Positions 1 to 12,876 of a DNA stretch of 64,000 nucleotides are shown piece by piece (the first letter of the stretch is position 1; the number at the start of each line of letters is the position of its first letter). The translations under genes were made by a program, and so were the position numbers. The DNA lies in NCBI GenBank assembly GCA_947034895.1, contig OX344762.1:72534981-72598980 (forward strand), read 5' to 3'. This DNA is from Rhytidiadelphus loreus (Eukaryota > Streptophyta > Bryopsida > Hypnales > Hylocomiaceae). Below the pieces are notes generated by a model. The model saw only the letters and a list, made by a program, of their open reading frames with translations. It made no database searches and had not been told where the DNA came from.

Positions 1-2
1 TG

Positions 3-395
3 AATTCGGAGTTTCAGGCAAGCGAAGTGTCGAATTCCATGCCTGGGTCTAATAAGGTGGATATCCGGATCAACTTAGGCTTCAATAATCAGCAAGGCTC
101 GTTTCTGCAAGAGAGCAATAATTTCGGTTACAGGGGCTTTACGAGTGGGCCATTGATGTCTCCCAATAGCTCTGGGAATTTGAGTTCCTTGCTGGATAGT
201 AACACTCCGCTGCAAAGCTACAATAATGGTGTACAGTATAATACTTCGGGTTTGATGGGTCCCAATTGCAACACCGTTGCGCCTGCCACTTTAAATAGTC
301 CTTTGCCTGGGACTAATTCTTCGGCGGTAAGGCTGCATGAATATGAAGTGCCGAGTCCGAGGATGGTGTTGTGGGACTTCCATGATCAGGATTAG
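3..395 (+). CDS. C-terminal exon of an unrecognised protein (5' end outside window)
   Basis: The frame is open from base 3 and ends at TAG 393-395, giving 130 residues. There is no convincing ATG at its beginning, so this is most likely the last coding exon of a gene entering from the left. The residues are rich in Asn, Ser, Gly and Pro with almost no regular hydrophobic pattern, as in the disordered C-terminal tails of plant transcription factors. The last segment (RMVLWDFHDQD) is the only part with an aromatic/acidic motif. No domain is recognisable and I cannot name the family. The following bases (396 to about 650) look like 3' UTR. Coding status rests on composition and on an uninterrupted frame to the window edge. 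Confidence 0.5.
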   Translation, partial: NSEFQASEVSNSMPGSNKVDIRINLGFNNQQGSFLQESNNFGYRGFTSGPLMSPNSSGNLSSLLDSNTPLQSYNNGVQYNTSGLMGPNCNTVAPATLNSPLPGTNSSAVRLHEYEVPSPRMVLWDFHDQD

Positions 396-3300
396 AACTG
401 AATTCAACTGGTGGAGATTGATTCTCTTAGAAATTTTGGTTGTTTTCAGTAGACGAGCTAGCTTAGCTGTGCATGTTAATTAGAGAGGGTGGAATTGTAC
501 ATTACGAGGTGATATCGGTGGACCTTGTAGCTTCATGAACATTATTGATATTATTCATTCTTTCTACTCTACCTTAGAATTGATCTCTTGATCTGTTTAT
601 TGACCCTGCTCCTTTGATGTATCTAGTGGGTTAAAGTGATGATTGTCCGCTCTCTAAATCTACCTCTTCAGTTTAAATCTAACCGTTTTTAGGTTTCGTT
701 GCAATCCCAAACCGCCTGTCGACTAATTAACTCATAGTTACGGTCGTACTGAATGCGCTTATGCTCCTATGAGTTGGTAAGGCAATGCCCCTTCATCTTC
801 AGTATAATTTACAGTTCCTGCACAACAGATACAGAGTAATTGTTCACCTTGAGAAGATTCATACACTATTGAAGTAGTACATGATACTCTGAAATTTAGT
901 TCTGAAAATCCGGAGGGTTTACTACTCCTTTTCATCTTCCCCACACAAAAGAATGTTGAATCGAAGCGTGGAACTGAAATTTTGTGTACCTTCCGAAAAT
1001 GAACTGCTTCTCTTTCATGGCACACTTTCCCACGAAAAAATTCCCAGACTAGGGTAGCTCCTGACTAATCCAATGATTCAATCTGACGAAAAGACACACC
1101 TAAACCTGCTTTATCTAATCCTTCAGCAACCCCTCATAACTGCACCCAATTCCCAAGAGTATCTTCGTCCTTGCTCGTTACTCCCTGCAAACATTTAATG
1201 TCACGCTTTAGATCATCTACCACTCTACCACTTTCGATAGATAAATCATAAATGACTAATACTTGATTCCTCCCCGTAGCTACCCTGCCCCATAAATGAC
1301 GCAAATAAGCCTCTGCATGAGTTTGCAAAAGCTATTCTCATCATTACCGGTATCTTCCCCACAGAGTATTTCAGGAAGGCTGAATCACGTCATGATGCCT
1401 TGGTTGTTGGTACACAGTCCTTCTCACAGCCATTAGGAGCGGTAAGTTGTCAGACCGGTACTCAGAGTGAGTCAGATCCTCAGATTAAGACGACATGGGA
1501 GATTCGGGTTATGCACAAATTAACTTGCATGCTAGTACTCTGACAACGACAAATTTATCGACTTCGTGTTATCTAGTCGACCAAGTCCATAAGTTCATGA
1601 TCTAGTCGAGAACCGGAAGAATTGAAAGCACTATCGGACATAATGCCAAGTTGTTATACATACTCAATGATACCCAAACGTCAGAACTTTCTAGTTGATC
1701 TGAGAGCTTCCAATGCAATGACGGGAAAGATTATGGCCTTAACTTAGTTATGGGTTAAAAATTTATAATCCTCTTCTGACTAGCCAATGAGTCAGTGATA
1801 GGGTTACCTTGAACACTGGTCTTAACATTATGAAATCTTTTATTTTCATGCAGTCTTAATATACAAAAGTCTGGACTCCTGGTTGATGATCAGGCAGAGT
1901 AAACAGTGTGATCTGACAGGATATGGAGAAGTCAAAACGGGTTCTGCAGAAGCTCAGTTCGAGGAAGGCGAGTTCACTCATCAAGAGCAGGCTCATGTGA
2001 GTTCGTTACATGGCGTTGATATATGTTCGGACACCGCCACCTTGGAGTTGCCGATCAACTGCTTTTCTGCCTGGCCATGGCGGGACAGCAGCGGGATCAG
2101 TTGTGTGTGAGTAGTGGCACTGGCCATGGCCAGCCGGCCGGCTGGCATGGCCTGGCAGACAAATAATGATTGGGACTTTCGTGTGACGTTCTTTCCAAGG
2201 AGTGGACTTCAATCGTTGCTGAGATTTGCGCAGGATTTGATGCAGCAGCTGCTGTCAGATCCAGGCGGTTCGAAGATGGCACGTCTTGCTTCGGACAGAG
2301 TTAGTCGCCTGAATCATATTAATTGGCGTCAAGGCCTCGGAGAATACACTCCCTGTGCAGATGAATATGGTCAGCTTCGCTAAATTGACGTGTTTCAGAT
2401 CTCACACCCAAATTACGGCATTGAGAGTGCAAATAGGCCTAAAACTAGGACTGGTGTAGATCTGAGGTTCCTGACAAGCCGGGGCAATTTCTGGAAACTT
2501 AGTTATTTTAAAGATTCAGAAGATTCAAAACCTGGGCCGGCATACATGCATTACTTTCGAGTTGGCTGGAGCTTCAACGGGACGTGTAGGCTTGTGGTTT
2601 GAGAGCTGGCTTTGTCGAATGGCAAAGTCAGCCACTGATAAGACAGCTCAATTTAACAAACATCTTAGTCTCAGCTAGCTAGCCAGTCCCTTGTGTAACA
2701 GAAGAATTCTGATGATTGGACTTCTGATGAATATTAAATTCCCAAATTGGAATTGCAAACTAGACATCTGCAGCACATTACAAAGCTCTAGGCGGGTTCG
2801 ACACTGGATTGAAAGACGACGTGTCCCAATTTTCTTGCATCGTTACGATCTTTTGCAAACTTGGAGTCCACGGATTTGCCAGTAAGCCGTCAAAGCTCCA
2901 TGTGGAAATCACAAGAATCTCATTACACTATTCGTCTCTATGGCAGGGTACAGCTTCTCGTGCAAATGCAAGTGAATTGATATTTGCTCAGGAGTACGAC
3001 GACGAACATAATGGGAAGTTGTAAAGAGACTCAAATGCTTCTGGAAAGGGTCGAGACTTTTGCTCCTATTATTTCGCAGCGGAGACCTTGACTGCGATGG
3101 GAGTCAAAATTTATCGTAACGTGATCGAGCCATCGAGTACTATTCTAACTTTGAATGTTGTACAGTCGACTAGCTACTCCTGGGCATTCACGTACTCCTT
3201 CGACTGGACTGTGCATGTGCTTTATCCATATGCATGATATCCAAATTTTGTCAGCATGCTTTGCTATCTCACTAATTAATTTCAGGAGGTTGGATCCCCG

Positions 3301-3695
3301 GTTGGATCAACGAACAGTTTTGAAATCTGCAGGCTTGTGAAGTTAATGATGCCGGTGATCGAGTCTAACACTTTGGTACATGGTGGTCTGCGCCCTGAAA
3401 TTTCTAAATTATCGGTCCATGTTTCCTAGTGTGAGTCGTGTGACTGATTCTTACTTACTATGGATCATGAATCTGAATAGCAGCTTGGAATTTTGAGAAC
3501 TTCAGCAAGCACACTCAGCGAAAAAGCAACACCTTCATCACGCAGCATGGACAATTCTGGTGTAATCTAACTAGCAAATCAAAGACGATTCCAATGCGTC
3601 GAACAGTGCATTATATGAAAGTTTCGAAAAAGAGGGGCAGATCACCGAAAACGAACATGAGTAAGTTCTTATGTTAACTTGAAGAGGTTAATTTA
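396..3695. other. Intergenic stretch without a supported gene
   Basis: About 3.3 kb of moderately AT-rich, mostly non-repetitive DNA. Only short open frames (under 90 codons) occur, on both strands, without codon bias or recognisable motifs. Two minus-strand frames at 759-1025 and 1134-1328 lie close together and could be remnants of a decayed gene, but I recognise nothing in them. A GC-rich 31-base imperfect palindrome lies at 2123-2153 (listed separately). Confidence 0.5.
2123..2153. repeat. GC-rich near-perfect palindrome
   Basis: The core GCCAGCCGGCCGGCTGGC at 2129-2146 is a perfect 18-bp palindrome. It is extended on both sides by GGCCAT/ATGGCC with a one-base bulge, so about 30 bases can form a cruciform or hairpin. 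It stands out from the AT-rich surroundings. Function unknown. Confidence 0.75.
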
Positions 3696-4261
3696 GGGCC
3701 GCTTTACACGTAGAGGCCGGGCCAATATTTCATGAGGCCGATTGCACAAAATTTCATCCCCTTTTGGCTAGAGGCCGTCCTCAACTACTCATTAGAATAA
3801 GAATATAATGGCGGTCAATTTTTCAGTATGTAAAGGCCTTGGGGCCATGAAACTGGGCCGATTCAATAAAACCTAGAAAAGAGAGAGTGAAAGGCTGAAA
3901 TTTCAGGGTCTCTTTACACCAAGAGGTTGGGCCAATTCCCATTGAGGTCAATTGTACAACATCCAATGAATTTGATTTGTTGAAAAAAGAAAACTTTTTT
4001 ATAAAAAAAGATTTTTTTAATTGAAATCTGGCATTGGCCCCTATACCAAGAATTGGCCTCCCATTTTTTTTACATCCAATTTAGAAAGCTCGGGTCATGT
4101 CAAATCAAGTCTTTGGAGATGAAAAAATTGATTGCACCAAATTGGTCCAACCTCTATGTGTAAAGGGGTTGGGACCAATTTCAGGATTTTGTCCAATCAC
4201 AAGTGAGGATTCTTAACCTCTAACATAGCAAATTGGTTGGGCTCTAGGTGTAAAGCAGCCC
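3696..4261. mobile_element. Tourist-like (PIF/Harbinger) MITE with nested inverted repeats
   Basis: The left end starts GGGCCGCTTTACACGTAGAG and the right end, reverse complemented, starts GGGCTGCTTTACACCTAGAG. The 566-bp element is flanked on both sides by TTA (3693-3695 and 4262-4264), the three-base target duplication typical of PIF/Harbinger and Tourist elements, whose termini commonly begin GGGCC. No transposase frame is present, so it is non-autonomous. A second, inner inverted pair of the same terminus lies at 3906-4173, suggesting a nested or internally duplicated element. Other fragments of the terminal motif (gaggccgg..., ggcccctata...) are scattered inside. Confidence 0.85.
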
Positions 4262-4282
4262 TTAACTTACATTCACGATAAA

Positions 4283-4392
4283 GGGCAATTTCGTTAAAAT
4301 GGCAAAATTTCCCAACTTTGGCACTTTTTATAGTTTAGAGTAGGCAATTTGAAAATGGCACACGGAATACCACCATTTTAACAAAAATTTCC
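4283..4392. mobile_element. MITE, GGCAATTTCGTTAAAATGGC family, copy 1 (degenerate)
   Basis: Starts GGGCAATTTCGTTAAAATGGC and ends in an imperfect inverted copy (ACCACCATTTTAACAAAAATT). Better copies of the same termini occur at 49,445-49,598 and 59,000-59,241. About 110 bp with no coding capacity. Confidence 0.6.
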
Positions 4393-4975
4393 ATCATACT
4401 CATTGTGCAAGACATTAGGGTGTTCCATTTATGTATTTGTTTTAGTTTGAATTGGAATCTCTAATTTATCTTTGCATGTAAAGCCAATGAAAATGTTATG
4501 TAGTATATTGGTGATCATATTGATTTAAGTAGTTGTGTTAGAAATAGCTATTCTAGACTTTATCTAGTTAGATTCATGACTACATTCACAACCAAACTAG
4601 TCATTTGATAAGATGGACCATTTTAAAGTGCATCATGAATTTGGGATGAGAGCTTCTAAAGATTTAGAGTTAAGGTTATTCATTTCTTTGAAAATATTAT
4701 AAAAGATTAAATACTAGTACATACAAAATGTTCAAGTATTTGATTATATGCATCATTGAATTTTATAAACATGAGGTGAAATGACTTTAGTTATTCAAAA
4801 TCATAGTAAATACAAGTTTATCAAATAAAGCAATTGCAAGAAAGACTTAAAGTATTTTCTATGACAATGTTGCTTTGCCATATTTAGCTTGCTATTAACT
4901 TTTTCAAGCATAACTTTGATTGTAGAAATCTAATGTAGGGGTGACTACAAGAAACACTTGTTTTTTATCTCCTTA

Positions 4976-5915
4976 CACTAGAAGAAAAACACGTCCGGCA
5001 CAACCAACTACTATGCAACTAGTGCCCTATGCAAATGTCATGCAACTAGTTTCCTCTCTATTTGCACCAAATCTAATGTAGTTGTTTTGTGTCATTGTTT
5101 TACAACATTCATTCATTGTTTTAGTTGCAAAGTAGTCATTCTGTAGTTGCAAAAAAAGACTAGAAAACAACTAGTGTCCTATGCAACTATTATGCAACTG
5201 TAAAATGACCATAGTTGTTTCCTAGTTGTACGCTAGTTGTTTCTTAGTTGCACTCTAGTTGTTTCCTAGTTGCTTTCAAAGTTCATTCCCATTTGTGTTA
5301 TATCAATTGACCCATATCAATTGTAAAGAGTACCATTAGATTGAACATATAAGACTTGTAAGTTGTTATAGTCTTATGTAATAAATTCTTTTGATAGAAT
5401 TCTAAGATTTCTATAATTTGTGGGTTTCTACAATTTGTAGATTTGTATATAAGAATTTAAAAAATAATTAAAATTCAAGAAATTTTATAATCTAGGAAAT
5501 TGAATTTTGAAATCTAGGAAGAAGGTAGATCTGAAATTTTGAAATCTAGGAAGAGGGTAGATTTGAAATTTTGAAATCTAGAAAAAAGTAGATTTGAAAT
5601 TCAAAAATCTAAGAAAAAGGTAGTTCTGAAATTCTAAAATCTAGAAAGGAGGTAGATCTGAAAATTTGATATCTACAAATCATTGAGATTTATATTTTAA
5701 AATTTACAAATCTACAAGTTGCAAGCAAGTTGCACACAAGGATGAAGTTCTTTGTATGGTGTCGGATGACAAAAAACCTTGCAACTAGACTGCAACTAAT
5801 GCGACTTGTCCACTGCAACTACGGACTCTACATTGTCACCTAGTTGCAAACGTCCTATGCAACTACAAAATGAGTTGCATACTGTAGTTGCAAAACCCTT
5901 CATTTTCTTCTAGTG
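4976..5915. mobile_element. Non-autonomous CACTA (EnSpm-type) element
   Basis: The left end is CACTAGAAGAAAAACACG and the right end TTCATTTTCTTCTAGTG, an inverted repeat beginning with the diagnostic CACTA. Both sides carry TTA (4973-4975 and 5916-5918), the three-base target duplication expected for CACTA elements. Sub-terminal regions (about 5000-5280 and 5700-5900) are packed with short motifs of the type TAGTTGC/GCAACTA in both orientations, as is usual for transposase-binding sub-terminal repeats of this superfamily. The interior (about 5505-5680) is a tandem array of roughly 36-bp units (GAAATCTAGGAAGAAGGTAG and variants). No transposase frame, so a 940-bp deletion derivative. Confidence 0.9.
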
Positions 5916-5918
5916 TTA

Positions 5919-8900
5919 GTCTTAAATAGGTGTTTTTTTGCTCATAACTTTTGTGTCATAATGTCATATGTCAATTTGTATGAAATTTGAAGTGAACATA
6001 CATATGGTAGTTGTAGACATTAAGTAATATTTTTTAATTTTGAAGATTAGTTTATTATTTTTAAACAACCCCCAATTGGATGTTTACCTTTGTCATTTTG
6101 GAGGGTAGTGCTCTTTTCAACCCAAAAATGTGAATTGGAAGGTCAAAATTGGAAGATAGGGACTTCAACTAAGTTACACAAGACTACAAAGAGATTTTCT
6201 AAAAGTAATAAAGTGTCCACCTTCCACATGTGTTCAAAGTGCACTACCTTTGTGCAAGTGTAGAGAACACAATTTTTTTCTTTCCACAGATGAAGATGGT
6301 TGAGAAGGAACATCTTCAAGTTATAAAAAATAGGTGTTTTTGGTAGTTATTTAAAAAAAAAATTCTTACTATTTTCTTATTAAAAATCAAGCATCAAAGC
6401 ATCTATTTTCTTGGCATTTTCCATCACTATTTTTTTGACACAAGTTTTAAAGAATTATTTTTCTTGACTTGAATTTTGACATAAATATTATTTTGAATGT
6501 TTACAAATTATCCATATTTTATTTCAATTAAAAAAAAATTATTTCAAAAGTCATTATAGTCACTGAAATAGACCATTTTGAAACAAAAACAACAAGTGTT
6601 TCTTGCAACAACCTATAGCTAGAATTCATAATTAGGGTAGGTACAACCAATTTAAAATTTATGTTTAATATATTTATTATTTTATAAAATTTATTTAATA
6701 TAAAGTATTGATCTTTGAAAAAGTATGACATTTTCAATTCCTAGAGTATGGATTGCTACTGAATTTTTATTCTAATGAATTTGAAGCTAAAAATTAGATG
6801 AATTTCTTTCTCTAATGGACTTGAAACTATAATAAATGGAATTATAAAAATAAACCAATTTTGCCTTGTGGAGACATTTACAAACTATGCTTCTATCAAC
6901 TTGCATTTTCAAACAGGAAAAAATGCTTTACTAGTTATTTTTGTGGATAATTATCTTATAGAATATTTTAAAACATCAATTTTATTATGTATATATTATC
7001 AAATTATTGTTTTGAAAATTTCCACTTTTTAATTCTCTTGTTTAGATCATTTTTGTATTTTTAATGCAGATTTGGAGAAAAATTCAACTTACTAGGATGC
7101 TTTATGTGTTATTTTTTTCTTCTTTATATATTAAAAAAAAAAATTAGGACTTAGAGACTGATTTGGGTATCTATTTTGCCTAGATCCAATTTGACCTCCA
7201 AACTCCACTTCCTTGGCGCCAAAATTTTCCAAAAGTATTGCCATGTAGGCGTTTTGAAGTGATGTGGGACTTAAAACTTTGAACTCAACATGAAGCTCAA
7301 AGCTACAATTTTTAGCTCTTCACTAATTAGATTTTAAGAATTTAGTAGGATTTAGGACTTGGGACCTAGCAAGAAAGACCCTTTATATTTCTTGCAATCA
7401 CCCAACTACATTCTACTTATGAATCAAATATCCAAAGTATAAAATATAGCTTATTAAAAATAACTATAAAATACTTGACGCCTCAAAAAACTTCAATATG
7501 ATGCGTGTCTTTTGTTTGCATGGATGCATAATTTATAGAAACATCTACAAAGAAAAGGTTTTCGTACGCAAAGTTTTTATTCATTGAACTATAAAAGACC
7601 CTAATTACTTTGTATAATTTAAAGATCCTAATATTGAATCCAAGAAATATATATTATCATTTAAGCTTTAATTTAATAATCACCAATTTAAATTATTAGT
7701 TTGTAATGTAGTTGAATTGATAATGATGTGTATCGTGATCATATTTTGAATTCAATCATTTTTCCCATTATATTGAGATATTGCATTCAAAGAATTGCTA
7801 TAATATTTTAATACTGAAATGTAAATAATTAGTCTCATGTAATAAAACAAAACAAAACAAAATTTTTAAAAGGCTTCTTAAAATATGGCATGTAATAAAG
7901 ACAAAAAAATAAATGGGGATATTTATGTTATTATGGATGATATTTTTTATTACCTATTTGCACAAAAATAATCCATTCAAATTTGTGTTTGAAAGCATAA
8001 TAACCCTCTATAAATTATTGATTGAATTAATCCCTAAAGAATCTAGTATCCATGGAATTGACATTTAAAAAATTTGGGTAATTTTTCAAGAAGTAAATTC
8101 GTGAATGGATCTTTCCAAAATTCTATGTACTCCTTTTGTGAAAATAAAAAAATTGATTAGGTGCCAAGATCAAGAATTATGACGCGTAGAAAAATGTAGG
8201 CAATTTGGATAGTTCGGGCAAATTTGTAACTAATCCTTTCATCTACTTTTGAAATTTGGCACATATGTAACTAACATAATTTAGCTTCATAGTATGCAAT
8301 TGACACAAATAAATTATATTTTATTGCAAAAACCTCACTTCAAGAGGAATCTAATTTTTCTAATTGTGTTGAGCCATGTAAAAAATAATCACTTCTATCT
8401 TCAATATTGCAGACAATCATAGTGCAAGGAATTCTAATTTATATATTTTCAATTTGAGGTTCTATGTTTTTAGCGTTCAAATTTAAAAAATATAAGAGTC
8501 CTTAGTGACAAAGAAACCATCAAAAAATTGCTAACATATTGTTGGTTTAGTTGACTCCATTTGTATTGCAAGTTGAATTAAAATAAAGTAAACCCCTTAT
8601 TTGCTTTAGAAATTTTGCATGCATGTAATTAATAAGATGTAGTACTAAATTGTGTAGAATTTCAACTGTGAGTAGAGCAAAATCTTACTCTAAGAAGGCT
8701 CAAAATTAGCTCACAAATCAAGTAGGGTTGAAAAACTTTCTTTCACTTTAAATATTATAATCTTGCAAGAAACATTACCACATGGTTGTATGCCCCCAAA
8801 CTCTTAAATGGGTATTTTAATAATCAACAATATTTATTGCAACAATTCATGAATTGTGTTGTATTTATTTATCTTGACCTCTCATTATCAATCTCTTTCT

Positions 8901-10897
8901 TAGTACCGGTAGTGTTATTTCAATAGTTATAAAAGAACCTTATATTATTGAAAATAATGTTATTAAATCCTATGGATTATCATAACAAATACAAGCTACA
9001 CTAAATTAACTTATTCAATAGCACAGACATTGCAAACAAGTTTATCTACCTCAATAGTATTTTATAACTACGCCAAATAATACAAACTATTTTATTTATC
9101 AGTCATTTCTCACCCCTTAAATTTCTTTTTCTTTAATGCATCTTGCCCAAAAATTATCCTAAACCATTCTTTTCTAAAGCAATGCTACATACAGTATTCT
9201 TTATTAATTTTTAATAGATTCAATTGTAGAAACTCTTAATTAACTTATTAACTTATTTCTTTGGATATGCAACCCCGGCTATTATAAACCTTGTTTTCAT
9301 TTAAATAATGCATATCAATGGATTTGAAAGCTACATTTAACCAACTTTATTTGAACTTCATTAATTTAAAACAGGTAGCCTGAACTTATTTGACCAGTTT
9401 TTTACATAGTATTTTATAATAATGTGACAAACCAACCTTGGTACTTTCTAGGGCTACTTTCTTTAACCCTTAGAGGACGTTTAATATACAAGCTTGGTCA
9501 AACTTCATTAGATTTCTACATTAAAACACACATTTCAAAAATTTGATATTTTTCATAAGTAGTAATATATATCCAAAATTTAATTTATTTTTTCATAATT
9601 AAAAACAAAAAACTGAATTTTATATGATTTAAAAAAAAATCTCTATAAAAATCTTAGTAATTACAAGAATGTTTAAAATAATATGAAATTTTTTAAGAAA
9701 AAATGGAAATAATAGTGACATACATCACAATATAATTAATGTACTCCTTCAACTCACACCAAGAGAAATTTGATAGAAAAATAAAAGTTCAAAACTGGAG
9801 GATCTTCCTCATCCTTGTTTTTTGCACATATTGAGCTCAATTTCTCAAGGAAAACTCCCCATATCCTACATGCGGAAATGCTTATTTTAACCATTTATGG
9901 TATTCCTACCTTATTTGAAAATTCAGGTTTTTGACTTTCAAAAAATGTCCATTTGACTTGCAATGTCCTTGAAGGGTAAAAGTTAGAAACTGAATGAAAC
10001 TCATCCTTTCTCCATCCTGTTTTTTTTTCATTCCTGAATGAGACATTCTGGGCCCCCACTCCAAGACACGAAGAGAAAGACAGAAACGCCCGTGCAAGTT
10101 CATCATTGGCTCAATTATTTGCTTGTTGGGGGAGGCTGGGTTAGACAGCAGTCCAAGGGAGGCTCCAAAGGCCCCCTACCCCCAAAGAAGGGATATCAGC
10201 GATTTTGAACCTTTCTGCTCCTCCGTGTACCCAAAGAATATTGTTGGATGTTTTTTTTCCCAAATTCCATCCACTTGGCAATCTCACATGGTTGGTTCTA
10301 AAGAACAAAGCACTATTCCTTCCAATAAGTGAGACGTTTGCATAAAGGAGGCTCATATGAGTCATTATTCATTGCGTGGGGATAAAAGGGTACCATAACC
10401 ATAAGCACTAGTACAAATTTGGATCGCGTACACTGCGGAAATGACCCACAAGAAGACCCACACCATGAACTTGACTTCTAGCAGGTCTTCTTGTAGTCGT
10501 TTTCCTAGTCTACGTGGACCAAGTTTCCACTAGCAAAGGTACGTACATCTACGACCGACCTTTTGATCACTTGTGACAATATAGATAAGAACTTGTTGAA
10601 GAATTTTTGTGTACTCACAAATGGTTATGAAGCTAAATGTCTAGGTGGCATGGGGATGAGAATTCAAGTACTGGATATAGGCCAAATATAGATGCAAGTT
10701 TCCACATTACTATAAATAAATCTATTCATTACTCAAAATGGTCCCTTACTACCCCTTGTTATTGTCCTTCTACAAGTCATCATTTAGGATATGTATTCTA
10801 CTTGTTTAATTTGTTTTCCATTAAAAAATAAGGGTTGATATTCCTTAGGGTCAATTTACAATGTAGCTATCTTAGGCATTAGTGTAAGATGCATGTT
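5919..10897. other. AT-rich intergenic DNA, no gene seen
   Basis: Nearly 5 kb with long A/T runs and only chance open frames (under 75 codons). No splice-linked coding exons, tRNA or rRNA genes were recognised. A GC-richer patch at about 10,100-10,600 also lacks a coherent frame. Some segments may be old transposon remnants, but I could not pair their ends. Confidence 0.5.
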
Positions 10898-11833
10898 TTA
10901 ACCCCTAAAGCCCAATTGTCCCCACGAGGGACAAAATAGCTTTCAGGTAGGCTCTTTCGGTCACAATATTCATCATAATTTTCTAAAACTTATTGTAAAG
11001 GTAAAAAAACATATGAGATTTTGAGAAATATAATTTTTATTTCAATCAATGCCTAATATCAAGAGTTATGGCTTAATAAGTCCAAATTTTAGTTGGGTGG
11101 GCAAAAAAAAAAACTTACCAAACTTTAAATAAAAGAATTCAATTTCTTTTTCTTCTCTTCTCTTATATTTTTATCTATATGGGAAGCTTTGATTCATTCC
11201 ATTTGGATTTGTTATGAGAAAATTATGGACAATTTTGTTTTGGGGGCAATCAAAGCATCTTCTTGAAAAAACAACTTGTAGGATTCTATCATTTATGGAT
11301 TCAATTTTCACAATTTTCCAAAAAAACAATTTTTACAAATTTAAGATCTCTTGCTAAAACAACCTCACTATTGAGATTAATGTATTTCAATCCCATCTTA
11401 GAGCTATTAACAGTTTGGTTTTCCATTCAATCTTGAATCTACTTCTACTTAACAATTTTTTAATGAGTGAAAATGAAGTGTTTTTAAAAAAAAATCCTAC
11501 ACTATAAACTCAATTCTTCAGCTTAAAAAATTAGAAATTCAAAATCAATAGTGCAAAAACTTTAACTTAACCAAGATTCAAAGCTAAAAAAATAGGCAAG
11601 CAAGGTATATAAAATTTTGTTATCTTCACTTTAAATGCAAATATCTTGCAATCTACTTGGTCAAAGTTTCTAAAATTTCTTCCACTTAGTTTTACAATAG
11701 TGTAGTATATGATCCTACGGTTAGATATGTAAGAAAAACAAAAACAATTTTTAAAGTTATTTGCTCTTTGCAATAGAAATGATAACTTTGAGTGTTTTTA
11801 ATGGAAAAAAGATCTTGGGACTTTAGGGATTAA
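10898..11833. mobile_element. TTAA-flanked inverted-repeat element E1
   Basis: Bounded by TTAA on both sides. The left inner end reads CCCCTAAAGCCCA and the right end is its near inverted copy (TGGGACTTTAGGGA). About 0.94 kb, non-coding. Its right part (about 11,150-11,830) is clearly related to 35,070-35,776 in the same orientation and to 12,877-13,767 in inverse orientation, so these are copies of one family. Confidence 0.7.
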
Positions 11834-11982
11834 TTAATACATCTCACATACCATACTAGCTTATCAACATTCTATTTAACATTCTTAAATCTTCTATATT
11901 GACTCCTTCTACAATGAAATTGACAACAAAATATTTTGCTTACAAATATCATTATGGACCAACAAATGAATGGTTTCTTGCT

Positions 11983-12876
11983 TATCCCCTAAAGTTCCTT
12001 GACTATGTTATTACCAAAAACGCTTAAAAACTGCCATTTCTAATATAAGTACCAAATTTATGAAAAATATCATTTTTGAACACATGTAATTGTAGGATCT
12101 TATAGTAAGCTACATTGAAAAGATGTAAGTGAAAAATTTCAGAAATTTCTACCTTCTAGAGTGCAAGCTATTAGCGTTTGAAGTGACAAAAGTCATTTTT
12201 TTGGCCCGGCAAAACTCGGGTAGGTGCACTTCTTAAGGTCACTTTTGTATGAAAAAATGTCCAAAATGTTGGTGCTTCTTTGGATTTATTCTTCGAGGCA
12301 ATTTGGTTACATGCTTGAAAATTTTCAGATCATTTGGAATCGTACAACATATAGGGAAAAAATAATAAATAGAAAGATGTAGAGAATGATTCAAAATACT
12401 AATTTGTTAAGAATTTATTTATGGAATTGAAAATTGCCAATCCCAATGGTTGTAATGTTGTAATAAACAATCTACACCTAGTGTTTTATTTTTTTCTAAA
12501 AATATTGAAAATTGAGTTAAATAAAGGACTTCAAAGTTTAATTTAGAGTACAAAATCCATAACTGTCTGCAAAGTAAAACACCACATAACTTTTTTACTT
12601 TGTTGTAGTCTTTGGATTTATTCAAAGGCAGACTTCATAAATTTTGACTCATTGATCAAAATGGAATGATTTAAAGCTTTCTATGTATATATAAATCTAA
12701 AAAACTAATTTCAAATTTTTATTAGTGAAAAAAATTATTTTTTCATTTGCCCACCTGCCCAGATTGCCTAGTTACAGAAAAAAATAACATATTAGACCAT
12801 AACTTTTGACTTGTGTTTCCAAATGTCTTGAAATTTAATGCATATGAAAGATATTCCTTGTCTAGTACACCTTCTA
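11983..12876. mobile_element. TTAA-type element E2 (right end lost or overridden by E3)
   Basis: Begins TTATCCCCTAAAGTTCC and runs closely parallel to 14,040-14,977 (for example both contain the segments around CTTGAAAATTTTCAGATC and TTGTAATGTTGTAATAAACA). The matching right terminus is missing where E3 begins, so E2 looks truncated. No coding frame. Confidence 0.55.

Noticed and set aside
4935..7393. A 2.4-kb element with GGGGTGACTACAAGAAA left and TTTCTTGCAATCACCC right end, containing the CACTA element
   Set aside because: The left terminus matches too poorly and no target duplication was found.
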